Shown: positions 32,952-41,309 of the stretch, in pieces
Position numbering within the stretch: position 1 is the first letter of the stretch
How the letters are laid out: each line of letters starts with the position of its first letter
Assembly: GCA_038528385.1 (NCBI GenBank)
Contig: JBCBET010000002.1
Coordinates: 248,001 to 312,000, forward strand
DNA: 64,000 nucleotides
From: Shimia_B sp038528385
GTDB lineage: Bacteria; Pseudomonadota; Alphaproteobacteria; Rhodobacterales; Rhodobacteraceae
Reading direction: 5' to 3'
The notes under the pieces: model-generated
Seen by the model: only the letters and a program-made list of their open reading frames with translations
What the model was told of the DNA's origin: nothing
The model's database searches: none
Made by a program: the position numbers and the translations under genes

Positions 32952-34133
32952 ATGGCCCGCAACGATTATACGTTTACCTCTGAATCCGTGTCGGAGGGTC
33001 ACCCCGACAAGGTCTGTGACCGCATCTCCGACGCCGTCCTCGACGCGTTCCTCTCCGAGGAGCCCGAGGCCCGCGTGGCCTGTGAGACCTTCGCCACCAC
33101 CGGCATGGTCGTCATCGGCGGCGAGGTGGGGCTGAGCGATCAGGACCAGCTGAAGAAATACATGGGCTCGATCACCGAGATCGCCCGCGACTGCATCAAG
33201 GATATCGGCTACGAACAGGACCAGTTCCACTGGAACACCTGCCGGGTGATGAACTTCCTGCACGAACAATCCGCCCATATCGCCCAGGGCGTGAACGCCT
33301 CCGGCAACAAGGACGAGGGCGCCGGCGACCAGGGCATCATGTTCGGCTATGCCTGCCGGGAGACGCCCGAGCTCATGCCCGCGCCGATCCACTACGCCCA
33401 CCAGATCCTGCGCCGCCTGGCGGATGTGCGGAAATCCGGCGCCGAGCCGCTCCTGCGCCCGGACGCCAAGAGCCAGCTCTCGGTGCGCTACGAGGGCGGC
33501 ATGCCGGTGGAGGTGACCTCCATCGTCCTCTCCACCCAGCACGCGGACGAAAACCAGAGCTCCGACGACATCCGCGCCATCGTGGAGCCCTATATCCGCG
33601 AGGTGCTGCCCGCCGAATGGCTGAGCGACAGGACCGAATGGTGGGTGAACCCCACGGGCACCTTCGTCATCGGCGGCCCCGATGGCGATGCGGGCCTCAC
33701 GGGGCGCAAGATCATCGTCGACACCTATGGCGGCGCAGCCCCCCATGGCGGCGGCGCGTTTTCGGGCAAGGACCCCACCAAGGTGGACCGCTCCGCGGCC
33801 TATGCCGCGCGCTACCTGGCCAAGAACGTGGTGGCCGCGGGCCTCGCCGAGCGCTGTACGCTGCAGCTCTCCTACGCCATCGGCGTCTCGAAACCGCTCT
33901 CGATCTACGTCAACACCCATGACACGGGCGAGGCCGACGAGGCCGCCATCGAGCGCGCGGTGGCGACGGTCATGGACCTCACGCCGCGCGGCATCCGCAC
34001 GCATCTGGGCCTCAACAAGCCGATCTTCCAGCGCACGGCCGCCTACGGCCATTTCGGCCGCGCGCCGGAGGAGGATGGCGGCTTTTCCTGGGAGCGGACG
34101 GACCTCGCCGACGCGCTGAAGAAGGCGCTCTGA
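32952..34133 (+). CDS. metK: S-adenosylmethionine synthetase
   Basis: A 393-residue enzyme that makes SAM from methionine and ATP. Family motifs are SEGHPDKVCDRISD at residues 13-26, GAGDQGIMFGYA and GGGAFSGKDPTKVDRSAAYAARY (GGGAFSGKDPTKVDRSA). The start at 32952 was chosen because the riboswitch-controlled GGAG lies eight bases upstream; an apparent earlier start at 32886 would read through the riboswitch. trmB follows eight bases later. Confidence 0.97.
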   Translation: MARNDYTFTSESVSEGHPDKVCDRISDAVLDAFLSEEPEARVACETFATTGMVVIGGEVGLSDQDQLKKYMGSITEIARDCIKDIGYEQDQFHWNTCRVMNFLHEQSAHIAQGVNASGNKDEGAGDQGIMFGYACRETPELMPAPIHYAHQILRRLADVRKSGAEPLLRPDAKSQLSVRYEGGMPVEVTSIVLSTQHADENQSSDDIRAIVEPYIREVLPAEWLSDRTEWWVNPTGTFVIGGPDGDAGLTGRKIIVDTYGGAAPHGGGAFSGKDPTKVDRSAAYAARYLAKNVVAAGLAERCTLQLSYAIGVSKPLSIYVNTHDTGEADEAAIERAVATVMDLTPRGIRTHLGLNKPIFQRTAAYGHFGRAPEEDGGFSWERTDLADALKKAL

Positions 34134-34141
34134 GGCACGCG

Positions 34142-34849
34142 GTGGAGCCGAAGCACGCCGCCGCCCCCTGGCGCAATTTCTACGGGCGCACGAAGGGCAA
34201 GACGCTCAAGCCCGCGCAGGAGCGCGACCTGGCCGCGCTGCTGCCGCGCGTGACCCTTCCCGGGGTGGCCTGGTCGGAGAACCCCGCCCGCGCGCCGCTC
34301 GATCTGGCGCGCTTCGGGGGGCGGCCGCTCTGGCTGGAGGTGGGCTTCGGCGGGGGCGAGCACTTGGCGGCGCAGGCCGCCGCGCATCCGGAGGTGGCCT
34401 TCATCGGCTGCGAGCCTTTCGTGAACGGCGTGGCGATGCTTCTGGGCAAGATCCGCCGGGCGGGGCTCGACAATATCTGGGTCCATCCCGGCGACGCGCG
34501 CGACCTCTTCGACGTGCTGCCCGCGGCCAGCCTCGCGAAGGCCTTCCTCCTCTACCCCGATCCCTGGCCCAAGGCGCGCCACCACCGCCGTCGCTTCGTC
34601 ACGCAAGAGCACCTCGCCCCCCTCGCGCGCGCTCTGGCGCCGGGCGCCGCGTTCCGCGTGGCCACCGACATCCCGGACTATGTCCGCCAGACGCTGGAGG
34701 AGGTGCCGCGCGCGGGCTTCACCTGGCAGGCGGACCGCGCTGCCCATTGGCGCGCGCCCTGGCCCGACTGGCACCGCACCCGGTACGAGGCGAAGGCCGT
34801 GCGCGAGGGCCGCGTGCCCCATTACCTGACCTTCGCGCGCGACGGCTAG
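34142..34849 (+). CDS. trmB: tRNA (guanine-N7-)-methyltransferase
   Basis: A 235-residue SAM-dependent enzyme that methylates G46 of tRNA. The SAM-binding motif EVGFGGGEHLAAQA is at about residues 66-79, and the catalytic/substrate stretch YPDPWPKARHHRRRF near residue 138 is characteristic of TrmB. The start is GTG. It follows metK closely, which places the methyl donor synthetase and a consumer in the same operon under the riboswitch. Confidence 0.95.
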   Translation: MEPKHAAAPWRNFYGRTKGKTLKPAQERDLAALLPRVTLPGVAWSENPARAPLDLARFGGRPLWLEVGFGGGEHLAAQAAAHPEVAFIGCEPFVNGVAMLLGKIRRAGLDNIWVHPGDARDLFDVLPAASLAKAFLLYPDPWPKARHHRRRFVTQEHLAPLARALAPGAAFRVATDIPDYVRQTLEEVPRAGFTWQADRAAHWRAPWPDWHRTRYEAKAVREGRVPHYLTFARDG

Positions 34850-34916
34850 GGCGGAGGCCTCCCCGCTCTCTCCGGGTCAGGCCCCTGCGTCGGGGGTGCG
34901 TTCCGACCCTCCGGGG

Positions 34917-35050
34917 GAAGTACGAGGCACAAAGAAGACGGGACCTGTTTTCTTTGTGCCCCGTACTTCGGGGGTTTGGGGGCTGGCCCCCAAGATTGTG
35001 GGGTTTGGGGGCTGGCCCCCAAGATGAGGCGTTGGGGGGGCTGGCCCCAA
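34917..35050. repeat. Composite intergenic repeat: inverted repeat plus three GGGGCTGGCCCC palindromes
   Basis: GAAGTACGAGGCACAAAGAA (34917-34936) pairs with its near-perfect complement at 34950-34969. It is followed by three copies of TTTGGGGGCTGGCCCCCAAG or variants at 34975-34994, 35004-35023 and 35031-35050. This repeats the arrangement at 20077-20205. It lies in the 265-base gap between trmB and aroA. Confidence 0.85.
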
Positions 35051-35114
35051 AATGTTGCGATGGACGCCACCGGGCGCGGGCGGTAGGAGCGGCGCGGACC
35101 AAACGGAGGCAGGC

Positions 35115-36461
35115 ATGTCCGGGCACGGCAAAGCGATACCGATGACAGCGCGCGCGGCGGGGCCGCTCCGGGGCGAGGCCCACGTGCCGGGCGACAAGTC
35201 CATCTCCCACCGGGCGCTCATCCTCGGCGCGCTCGCGGTGGGCGAGACCCGGATCGAGGGGCTCCTCGAGGGCGACGACGTGCTCGACACCGCCCGCGCC
35301 ATGCGCGCCTTCGGCGCGGAGGTCACGCAGCACGGCGGCGGGCGCTGGTCGGTCCACGGCGTGGGCGTGAACGGCTTCGCGGAGCCCGAGCAGGTCATCG
35401 ATTGCGGGAATTCGGGGACGGGCGTACGCCTCATCATGGGGGCCATGGCCACCTCCCCCATCGCGGCCACGTTCACCGGCGACGCCTCGCTGACGAAGCG
35501 GCCCATGGGGCGGGTGACCGACCCGCTCGCCCTCTTCGGGGCGGCGGCCCATGGCCGCTCGGGCGGGCGGCTCCCGCTCACCATCGTGGGCGCGGCGGAG
35601 CCTGTGCCCGTGGACTACGCCGTGCCCGTGCCCTCCGCGCAGGTGAAATCGGCGGTGCTGCTCGCGGGCCTCGGCGCGCCCGGGCAGACCATCGTGCGGG
35701 AGCGGGAGGCCACGCGCGACCACACCGAGCGGATGCTCGCGGGCTTCGGCGCCGAGATCACCGTGGAAGAGACCAACGGGGGCCGCGTGATCACGCTCAC
35801 GGGCCAGCCCGAACTTCAGCCCCAGCAGATCGTCGTCCCGCGGGATCCTTCGTCCGCCGCCTTCCCAGTCTGCGCCGCGCTTATCGTGCCGGGCTCGGAC
35901 GTGCTCGTCCCAGGCATCGGGCTCAATCCCACGCGCGCGGGGCTCTACACGACGCTGAGGGAGATGGGCGCGGATCTCACCTACGAGAACCTGCGGGAGG
36001 AGGGGGGCGAGCCCGTGGCCGACCTTCGCGCGCGCTACTCGCCGGAGATGCAGGGCATCACCGTGCCGGCCCACCGCGCGGCCTCCATGATCGACGAGTT
36101 TCCCATCCTCTCGGTCGTGGCGGCCTTCGCGCAGGGGCGCAGCCATTTCGAGGGCGTGGGCGAGCTTCGCGTGAAGGAGAGCGATCGGATCGCCGCCATG
36201 GCCGCGGGCCTGCGCGCCAATGGCGTGGAGGTGGAGGACACCGCGGACACCATGACCGTCCTCGGCACGGGGCGCGCGGCGGGCGGGGCGGAGGCCGCCA
36301 CCCACCTCGATCACCGCATCGCCATGTCCTTCCTCATCCTGGGCATGGCCGCGGAGGCGCCCGTCTCCATCGATGACGGACAGCCCATCGCCACGTCCTT
36401 TCCCATCTTCGAGCCGCTCATGGCGGGGCTGGGCGCGGAGATCACGCGGGCGGCGGGGTGA
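35115..36461 (+). CDS. aroA: 3-phosphoshikimate 1-carboxyvinyltransferase (EPSP synthase)
   Basis: A 448-residue enzyme of the shikimate pathway. The substrate motifs PGDKSISHRALILGALA, GDASLTKRPMGRV, SAQVKSAVLLAG, and LRVKESDRIAAMA, together with the C-terminal DHRIAMSFLILG, mark a class II type EPSPS. The residue that is Ala100 in glyphosate-tolerant CP4 enzyme is Gly101 here (CGNSGTG), which argues for ordinary glyphosate sensitivity. GGAGG precedes the ATG at 35115. cmk overlaps the stop. Confidence 0.95.
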   Translation: MSGHGKAIPMTARAAGPLRGEAHVPGDKSISHRALILGALAVGETRIEGLLEGDDVLDTARAMRAFGAEVTQHGGGRWSVHGVGVNGFAEPEQVIDCGNSGTGVRLIMGAMATSPIAATFTGDASLTKRPMGRVTDPLALFGAAAHGRSGGRLPLTIVGAAEPVPVDYAVPVPSAQVKSAVLLAGLGAPGQTIVREREATRDHTERMLAGFGAEITVEETNGGRVITLTGQPELQPQQIVVPRDPSSAAFPVCAALIVPGSDVLVPGIGLNPTRAGLYTTLREMGADLTYENLREEGGEPVADLRARYSPEMQGITVPAHRAASMIDEFPILSVVAAFAQGRSHFEGVGELRVKESDRIAAMAAGLRANGVEVEDTADTMTVLGTGRAAGGAEAATHLDHRIAMSFLILGMAAEAPVSIDDGQPIATSFPIFEPLMAGLGAEITRAAG

Positions 36462-37075
36462 GCTTTTGCGTGGCCATCGACGGGCCCGCGGCGGCGGGCA
36501 AGGGCACGATCGCGCGGGCGGTGGCCGCTGAATTCGGCTTTGCCCATCTCGATACCGGGCTTCTCTACCGCGCCGTGGGGGCGCGGATGCTCGCGGGCGA
36601 GGCGCCCATCGCGGCGGCCGAAGCGTTGACGGCGGAAGACGTGGCCGATGAGGGCCGACTGAGAAACGCGGACGTGGCGCAGGCGGCCTCCAAGGTCGCG
36701 GTGATCCCGGAGGTGCGCGCAGCGCTCCTAGATTTCCAGCGCGCCTTCGCCGCGCGGGCGGGCGGCGCCGTCCTCGACGGGCGCGATATCGGGACGGTGA
36801 TCTGCCCGGACGCGGCGGTGAAGTTCTTCGTCACGGCATCCGTGGAGGCGCGGGCGGAGCGGCGCCACGCCGAGCTCCGCGCGCGCGGCCATGAGGCCGA
36901 CCTCGCCGAGGTCGCCGCTGACGTGGCCGAGCGCGATGCGCGCGACCGGGGCCGCGCCGACGCGCCCATGGTGGCCGCGGAGGGTGCGATCCTCCTCGAT
37001 ACCTCGCTCATGACGAGGGCGGAGGCGGTGGCCGCTGCCATCGATGCCGTGCGGGCGGCGGGCGCGCCGGGCTGA
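36458..37075 (+). CDS. cmk: Cytidylate kinase
   Basis: A 205-residue P-loop kinase that phosphorylates CMP and dCMP. The P-loop is IDGPAAAGKGTIARA at residues 7-21, and the conserved FAHLDTGLLYRAVG and DGRDIGTVICPDA motifs are present. The start is GTG overlapping the aroA stop (GTGA). In many proteobacteria cmk is followed directly by rpsA; here rpsA is 5.6 kb away, because accessory genes lie between them. Confidence 0.95.
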   Translation: MSFCVAIDGPAAAGKGTIARAVAAEFGFAHLDTGLLYRAVGARMLAGEAPIAAAEALTAEDVADEGRLRNADVAQAASKVAVIPEVRAALLDFQRAFAARAGGAVLDGRDIGTVICPDAAVKFFVTASVEARAERRHAELRARGHEADLAEVAADVAERDARDRGRADAPMVAAEGAILLDTSLMTRAEAVAAAIDAVRAAGAPG

Positions 37076-37111
37076 AGCCCGGCACACCGATTTTTGCGCG
37101 ATTGATACGCG

Positions 37112-37139
37112 GTGCGCACCCCACGAATGGGGCGCGCAC
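37112..37139. terminator. Stem-loop between convergent cmk and the beta-helix gene
   Basis: GTGCGC (37112-37117) pairs with GCGCAC (37134-37139) and CCCC (37119-37122) with GGGG (37129-37132), closed by the loop ACGAAT. It lies between convergent genes, has no T-tract, and may act as a weak or bidirectional end point. Confidence 0.5.
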
Positions 37140-37174
37140 GCTACGGGAAAGGTGCGCGGTGCGCGCTTTGCGGC

Positions 37175-38557
37175 TCAGTTCTCCGCGAGGTCCACGCCGT
37201 CCAGGTCGAAGCCGTCGGCGATCTCCCCGCGCACGGTGAGAAAGCCCACGCCGTCGCCGTCCTGCACGGCCTCGACGCCCGTCTCGCCGTCATCGTTGCC
37301 CTGGGCATCGACATCGGTGACGGAGGCGATGAGGTCCCCCTCATCCTCTTCCTCGAAGACGAGCCCAGGCCCGCCATTGCCGGTCACGCGCGTGGCGACG
37401 ATGTCCACGTGGCCGTTGCCCGGACCTTCCTCGGTGAACTTGATGGCGTCGTCGGTGTTGCCGTCGGCGGTGAGCGCGTTGACGTAGAGCCGGATGTCGC
37501 CGGCATCCTCCTCGTCGAAGTCGAGGCCCTCGTCGAGGTTGCCGGTGATATCGCCCAGGATGAAGGCCGCGTGGATGGAGCCGGGGCCCGCCTCGTCGAT
37601 GTCGAAGCCGTCATCGAGGTCGAGGCCGAAGGCGTATTCCTCCACGGAGCCGTCGTCGTAGAGGTCCACTTCCCGCTCGATGCAGCTGTCATCGGGGGAG
37701 CCTTCGACGGCCGCCGGCACGTCGGCCTCGGCGAAGGCGCCTTCGTCGAATTCGCCCTCGTCGGGATCGGGGAGGAAGGCGTTCAGGATCGCCGGGTCGC
37801 AGTAATTGCCGTTGGTGACGGCGTTGAGGCCGAGGGCGGTCGCGATCACGTCGCCTGCCTGCCCCTCGTCGAGCTCGATCCCGTCGGCGCCCACGCCGGT
37901 GAAGGTGGAATTGGCGGCGGTGAAGAGGATCGAGCCCGCGCCGCGTTCATCCACCCGCAGGCCGTCGGCGTCGAACTTGCCCGTGCCCGCGCCGTCGACG
38001 GTGACGCCCGCGATGGCCACGGAAATGGAGGCCGCGGAGCCTTCGCCCGCGCCGCCGCCGCCGCCGCCGCAGGCGTCGGCGAGGTTGCAGTCGGAGACGT
38101 GGATGCCGTGATTGGCGACCCCCGCCACGCGCACATCGGTGAGCGACAGGGACACGGTGCCGGTGGCGTCCTCGGGCACCCGCAGGAAGATCCCCTTGCC
38201 CGCCGGGCCGTCGAGGTCGCCGCGGTTTTCGATGGAAAAGCCGCCCTGACCCACGAGCGCGAGGCCGGTGATCGTGACGTCGGCGCCCTCGGTGATGGCC
38301 AGGATATCGGCATTGGCGGACATGGTGATCGTGTGCCCGCCGCCCACGATCGTCAGCGGGTCGGTGCCCGCGTAGGTGAGCGTCGTGTCGGTCTCCACCG
38401 GGCCCGTGACGATGACGGTGCCGCCTGCGTCGAGCGCGGCCTGAAGCTCCGCGGCGCCCATCGCGTGCCCGCCGGCCTGCGCGGCGGAGGCGAGCGCCAG
38501 GGCGGAGACGCTGGCGGCCAGACGGGTCGGCAATCTCATTGTCAGGATGCGGTTCAT
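37175..38557 (-). CDS. Secreted acidic parallel beta-helix protein
   Basis: A 460-residue exported protein with a signal peptide (residues 1-28, cleavage near AAQA). It resembles right-handed parallel beta-helix proteins: GTDPLTIVGGGHTITMSANADILAI is a typical turn. From about residue 170 a motif like DGxxxDExxxGDI recurs at least six times (DGLRVDERGAGSI, DGIELDEGQAGDV, DGFDIDEAGPGSI, EGLDFDEEDAGDI, DAIKFTEEGPGNG, PGLVFEEEDEGDL). Asp/Glu are very abundant, so calcium or surface binding is plausible. There is no known name. AGAGGAAG precedes the start. Confidence 0.8.
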   Translation of the reverse strand: MNRILTMRLPTRLAASVSALALASAAQAGGHAMGAAELQAALDAGGTVIVTGPVETDTTLTYAGTDPLTIVGGGHTITMSANADILAITEGADVTITGLALVGQGGFSIENRGDLDGPAGKGIFLRVPEDATGTVSLSLTDVRVAGVANHGIHVSDCNLADACGGGGGGAGEGSAASISVAIAGVTVDGAGTGKFDADGLRVDERGAGSILFTAANSTFTGVGADGIELDEGQAGDVIATALGLNAVTNGNYCDPAILNAFLPDPDEGEFDEGAFAEADVPAAVEGSPDDSCIEREVDLYDDGSVEEYAFGLDLDDGFDIDEAGPGSIHAAFILGDITGNLDEGLDFDEEDAGDIRLYVNALTADGNTDDAIKFTEEGPGNGHVDIVATRVTGNGGPGLVFEEEDEGDLIASVTDVDAQGNDDGETGVEAVQDGDGVGFLTVRGEIADGFDLDGVDLAEN

Positions 38558-38649
38558 GTGGTGTCTTCCTCTTCATGGCGTGCGGACCGCATGTGTGCCT
38601 AGGCAGGTCATGTGACGGTTCGGTGACAAGGCAGGGGGAGCGACAGGCG

Positions 38650-39636
38650 ATGGAGATGCGGACAATCGGCGGGCGCGAGGTGAGCGTTCTCGGCGTGGGC
38701 GGCATGTCGTTCTGCGACTTTTACGGCGCCACGGACGAGGCCGAGAGCCACGCCGTGCTCGATGCCGCGCGCGACGCGGGCGTCACCCATATCGACACCG
38801 CCAACGTCTACGGCGCGGGCAAGAGCGAGAGCGCCATCGGCGCCTGGCTGGCCTCCCGCGGGGGGCGCGACGGGCTCTTTATCGCCACCAAGGCCGGCAT
38901 CGCGCGGGGGATCGGCGCAGCGGCGGGCAGCTTCAACAATGCCGCCGATTACCTGGAGGCGGAGCTCGACGGATCGCTGAAACGCCTTGGCGTCGATCAC
39001 GTGGACCTCTTCTACATCCACCGCCGCGACCAGAGCATCCCCATCGAGGAGGTGACGGCCACGCTCGCGCGCCTCGTGGAGGCGGGCAAGACGCGCGCCT
39101 TCGGCTTCTCGGAGATCTCGCCCGCGAGCCTGCGCCGGGCCGCCGCCGTGGCCCCCGTGGCGGCCGTGCAATCGGAATACTCGCTCCAGACCCGGCAGCC
39201 GGAGCTCGGGCTCCTGCAGGCCTGCGAGGCGCTCGGCACGACGCTCGTGGCGTTCTCGCCCGTGGGGCGGGGGATGCTCACCGACCTGCCGCCCGATGCC
39301 GGCAAGTATGTCGATCAGCCCTGGATGGCGGCCAATCCGCGCTTCATGGAGCCGAACCTCAGCGCCAATCTCGCCGCCACCGAGCCCCTGCGGGCGCTGG
39401 CGCGGAGCCTCGACGTGCCCACCGCGGCGCTGGCGTTGCGCTGGGTCTATGACCAGGCCGGGCACATCGTGGCGATCCCCGGCACGCGAAGCGCGGCGCG
39501 GTTCAAGGAGTACCTGGCCGCCGAGCGCATCCCCGCCGCCGCGATGGAGGAGGTCGCGCGCCTCCTGCCGCCGGGCTGGGCCCATGGCGACAGGTACTCC
39601 GACGCGCAATGGGCCGGGCCCGAGAACTACTGCTGA
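38650..39636 (+). CDS. Aldo/keto reductase
   Basis: A 328-residue (alpha/beta)8-barrel oxidoreductase. The catalytic tetrad is visible: Asp in HIDTANVYG, Tyr in ANVYGAG, Lys in IATKAGI and His in FYIHRRD. The cofactor-binding end shows AVQSEYSLQTR, GTTLVAFSPVGRGML and VAIPGTRSAARFKEYLAA (VAIPGTR). It follows the general aldo/keto reductase family with NADPH. The substrate is unknown. GGGGAG lies ten bases before the ATG at 38650; a second in-frame Met lies two codons on. Confidence 0.9.
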   Translation: MEMRTIGGREVSVLGVGGMSFCDFYGATDEAESHAVLDAARDAGVTHIDTANVYGAGKSESAIGAWLASRGGRDGLFIATKAGIARGIGAAAGSFNNAADYLEAELDGSLKRLGVDHVDLFYIHRRDQSIPIEEVTATLARLVEAGKTRAFGFSEISPASLRRAAAVAPVAAVQSEYSLQTRQPELGLLQACEALGTTLVAFSPVGRGMLTDLPPDAGKYVDQPWMAANPRFMEPNLSANLAATEPLRALARSLDVPTAALALRWVYDQAGHIVAIPGTRSAARFKEYLAAERIPAAAMEEVARLLPPGWAHGDRYSDAQWAGPENYC

Positions 39637-39645
39637 TCCGGCGCG

Positions 39646-39695
39646 CCAAAGACTTTTGCGAAAAGTCTTGGCAAAATCCTTGGCAAGGATTTTGC
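39646..39695. repeat. Paired hairpins after the aldo/keto reductase gene
   Basis: Hairpin 1 pairs AAGACTTTT (39649-39657) with AAAAGTCTT (39661-39669) around GCG. Hairpin 2 pairs GCAAAATCCTT (39671-39681) with AAGGATTTTGC (39685-39695) around GGC. Two tandem stems with three-base loops and A/T-rich cores recur at 46166-46214 and 46385-46431. Confidence 0.85.
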
Positions 39696-39747
39696 GCGCT
39701 CGCGGCGGGATCGGTTGCGGTCGGCCCGGTGCGTGGCAAGATGGGCC

Positions 39748-40977
39748 ATGACCGACACCCCCGCCGCCTCCCGCATCGAGCCCGTCCTCACTTGCCCCAA
39801 TTGCGCCCATGAGATCGAGCTGACGGAGTCCCTCGCGGGCCCGCTGCTCGCCGATCTCAGACGCGAGCATGCCGCCGATCTCGCCCGTCAGAAGGCCGCG
39901 CTCGAGGCTGGCGCGAGAGAGGCCGCGCGCGCCGAGCAGGCCGAGGCGCTGGCCCGGATCGAGGCCGAGCAGGCCGCCAAGCTGCGCGAGGCCGCCGACG
40001 CACTCGCGGCCCAAAAGGCGCGCGCCGACGTGGCCGACGAACGGGTCGCCGCCGCGCGGGAGGCCGAGAAGGCGGCGCTCGCCAAGGAGCAGGCGCTGGA
40101 GGCGCGCGCCGCCGAGATCGAGCTCGACGCGCAAAAGCAGGTCGCGCGTGAGCGCCGCGCGCAGGAGGAGCGGCTCCGCGCCCAGATCACCGCGCAGATG
40201 GCCGAGGCGCAGGCGGGCCGCGACGAGGAGGCCGCGCTCGCGCTCCGCCAGAAGGACGAGCAGATGGAGACGCTCAAGCGCCAGATCGAGGTCCTGAAGC
40301 AGAAATCCGAGAAGGGCTCCCAGCAGCTCCAGGGCGAGGCGCTCGAGGTCGAGCTCGAGACGCGGCTCGCCCAGGCCTTCCCCGTGGATGGGCTGAGCCC
40401 CGTGGGCAAGGGCGTCCGCGGCGCCGATTGTCTTCAGGCCGTGCCCGGCGCAGGCGCCATCATCTGGGAGACGAAGCGCGCGCAGAACTGGTCGAAGGAC
40501 TGGCCCGCGAAGCTCAAGGAGGACCAGCGCCGCGAGGGCGCGGAGGTGGCCGTGCTCGTGAGCGTCGTCCTGCCCGAGGGGGTGGAGACCTTCGGCGAAC
40601 ATGAGGGCGTCTGGGTGAGCCTGCCGCGCTACGCCGTGGCGCTCGCCGCCGTGCTGCGCCAGGGCCTCGTGGCCACCGCGCAGGCCGAACGCCGCAAGGA
40701 CGGCCAGGCGGAGAAGACGGAGCTCCTCTACGATTACCTCACCGGCACGGGCTTCCGGCAGCGGGTGGAGGCGCTGGCGGAGACCTACGAGGCGATGATG
40801 AAATCGCTCACGCAGGAGCGCACGGCGATGACCCGCATCTGGGACGCCCGCGCCAAGCAGATCGGGCGCATGATGGATGCCACGGCGGGGATGTACGGCG
40901 ATATCCAGGGCATCGCGGGCGCCGCGCTGCCGGGGATCGAGGCGCTGGAGCTGCCGGTTCCGCCTTCTGAGGACTGA
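39748..40977 (+). CDS. DUF2130 domain-containing protein
   Basis: A 409-residue protein: a short N-terminal Cys pair (TCPNCAHEIELTESLAG, perhaps zinc-binding) near residues 17-20, a long Ala/Glu/Arg-rich coiled coil (residues 40-190), and a C-terminal DUF2130-type domain (GADCLQAVPGAGAIIWETKRAQNW ... AKLKEDQRREGAE, then FGEHEGVWV). The function is unknown; the fold has been likened to nuclease-like domains. It is not next to known defence genes here. The ATG at 39748 gives the normal start (MTDTPAASRIEPVLTCPNC). Confidence 0.85.
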   Translation: MTDTPAASRIEPVLTCPNCAHEIELTESLAGPLLADLRREHAADLARQKAALEAGAREAARAEQAEALARIEAEQAAKLREAADALAAQKARADVADERVAAAREAEKAALAKEQALEARAAEIELDAQKQVARERRAQEERLRAQITAQMAEAQAGRDEEAALALRQKDEQMETLKRQIEVLKQKSEKGSQQLQGEALEVELETRLAQAFPVDGLSPVGKGVRGADCLQAVPGAGAIIWETKRAQNWSKDWPAKLKEDQRREGAEVAVLVSVVLPEGVETFGEHEGVWVSLPRYAVALAAVLRQGLVATAQAERRKDGQAEKTELLYDYLTGTGFRQRVEALAETYEAMMKSLTQERTAMTRIWDARAKQIGRMMDATAGMYGDIQGIAGAALPGIEALELPVPPSED

Positions 40978-41309
40978 TCACGAGGATGGACAGGCCAGGC
41001 GGAGGGCGCGACGCGACGAGTGGGGCTCAGTGCGCGCAGCAACGACCGGGGCTGAGCGCGCGACCAGTCGACCGGGGCCTACTTCGCCGACCGATTACCG
41101 GGTCTGGCCGCGCGCAGTAACGACCGGGGCTGAGCGCGCGAACAGGCGGCCGGGGCGAGTGCGCGGCCCGATTGCCGGGGCCGATCGCGCGGGCCGAAGC
41201 CACACAGCATCGCCCGGTCTCATCGACCGCCCCGTCGCGCCGCCCGATCTCGCGTCTCCCGATGACGCGTGCGGCGCGCTGGGTCGCGCCGCACGCCTCT
41301 CCCCACCCG
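40978..41309. repeat. Gene-free stretch with degenerate repeats
   Basis: No gene is recognised. A 36-bp unit at 41032-41067 recurs at 41110-41145 with 34 of 36 positions identical (core GACCGGGGCTGAGCGCGCGA). Between and after them, CCGGGGC and GCGCGC elements recur about every 26 bases, so this looks like a decayed tandem array of very high GC. It lies between the 3' end of the DUF2130 gene and the 3' end of the next reverse gene. Confidence 0.75.

Noticed and set aside
31239..34052. A 937-codon open frame on the reverse strand across corC-lnt-metK
   Set aside because: It is the antisense shadow of three clearly recognised genes. Long stop-free reverse frames are expected in DNA this GC-rich, and the translation is Arg/Gly/His-rich without domain signals.
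39748..40977. DUF2130 protein as part of a phage-defence island
   Set aside because: No nuclease, methylase, ATPase or other defence partner is next to it, so context gives no support.
40978..41309. CRISPR array
   Set aside because: Only two good copies of a 36-base unit occur, with long unequal spacing and no cas genes in the window. The region is better explained as a degraded tandem repeat.
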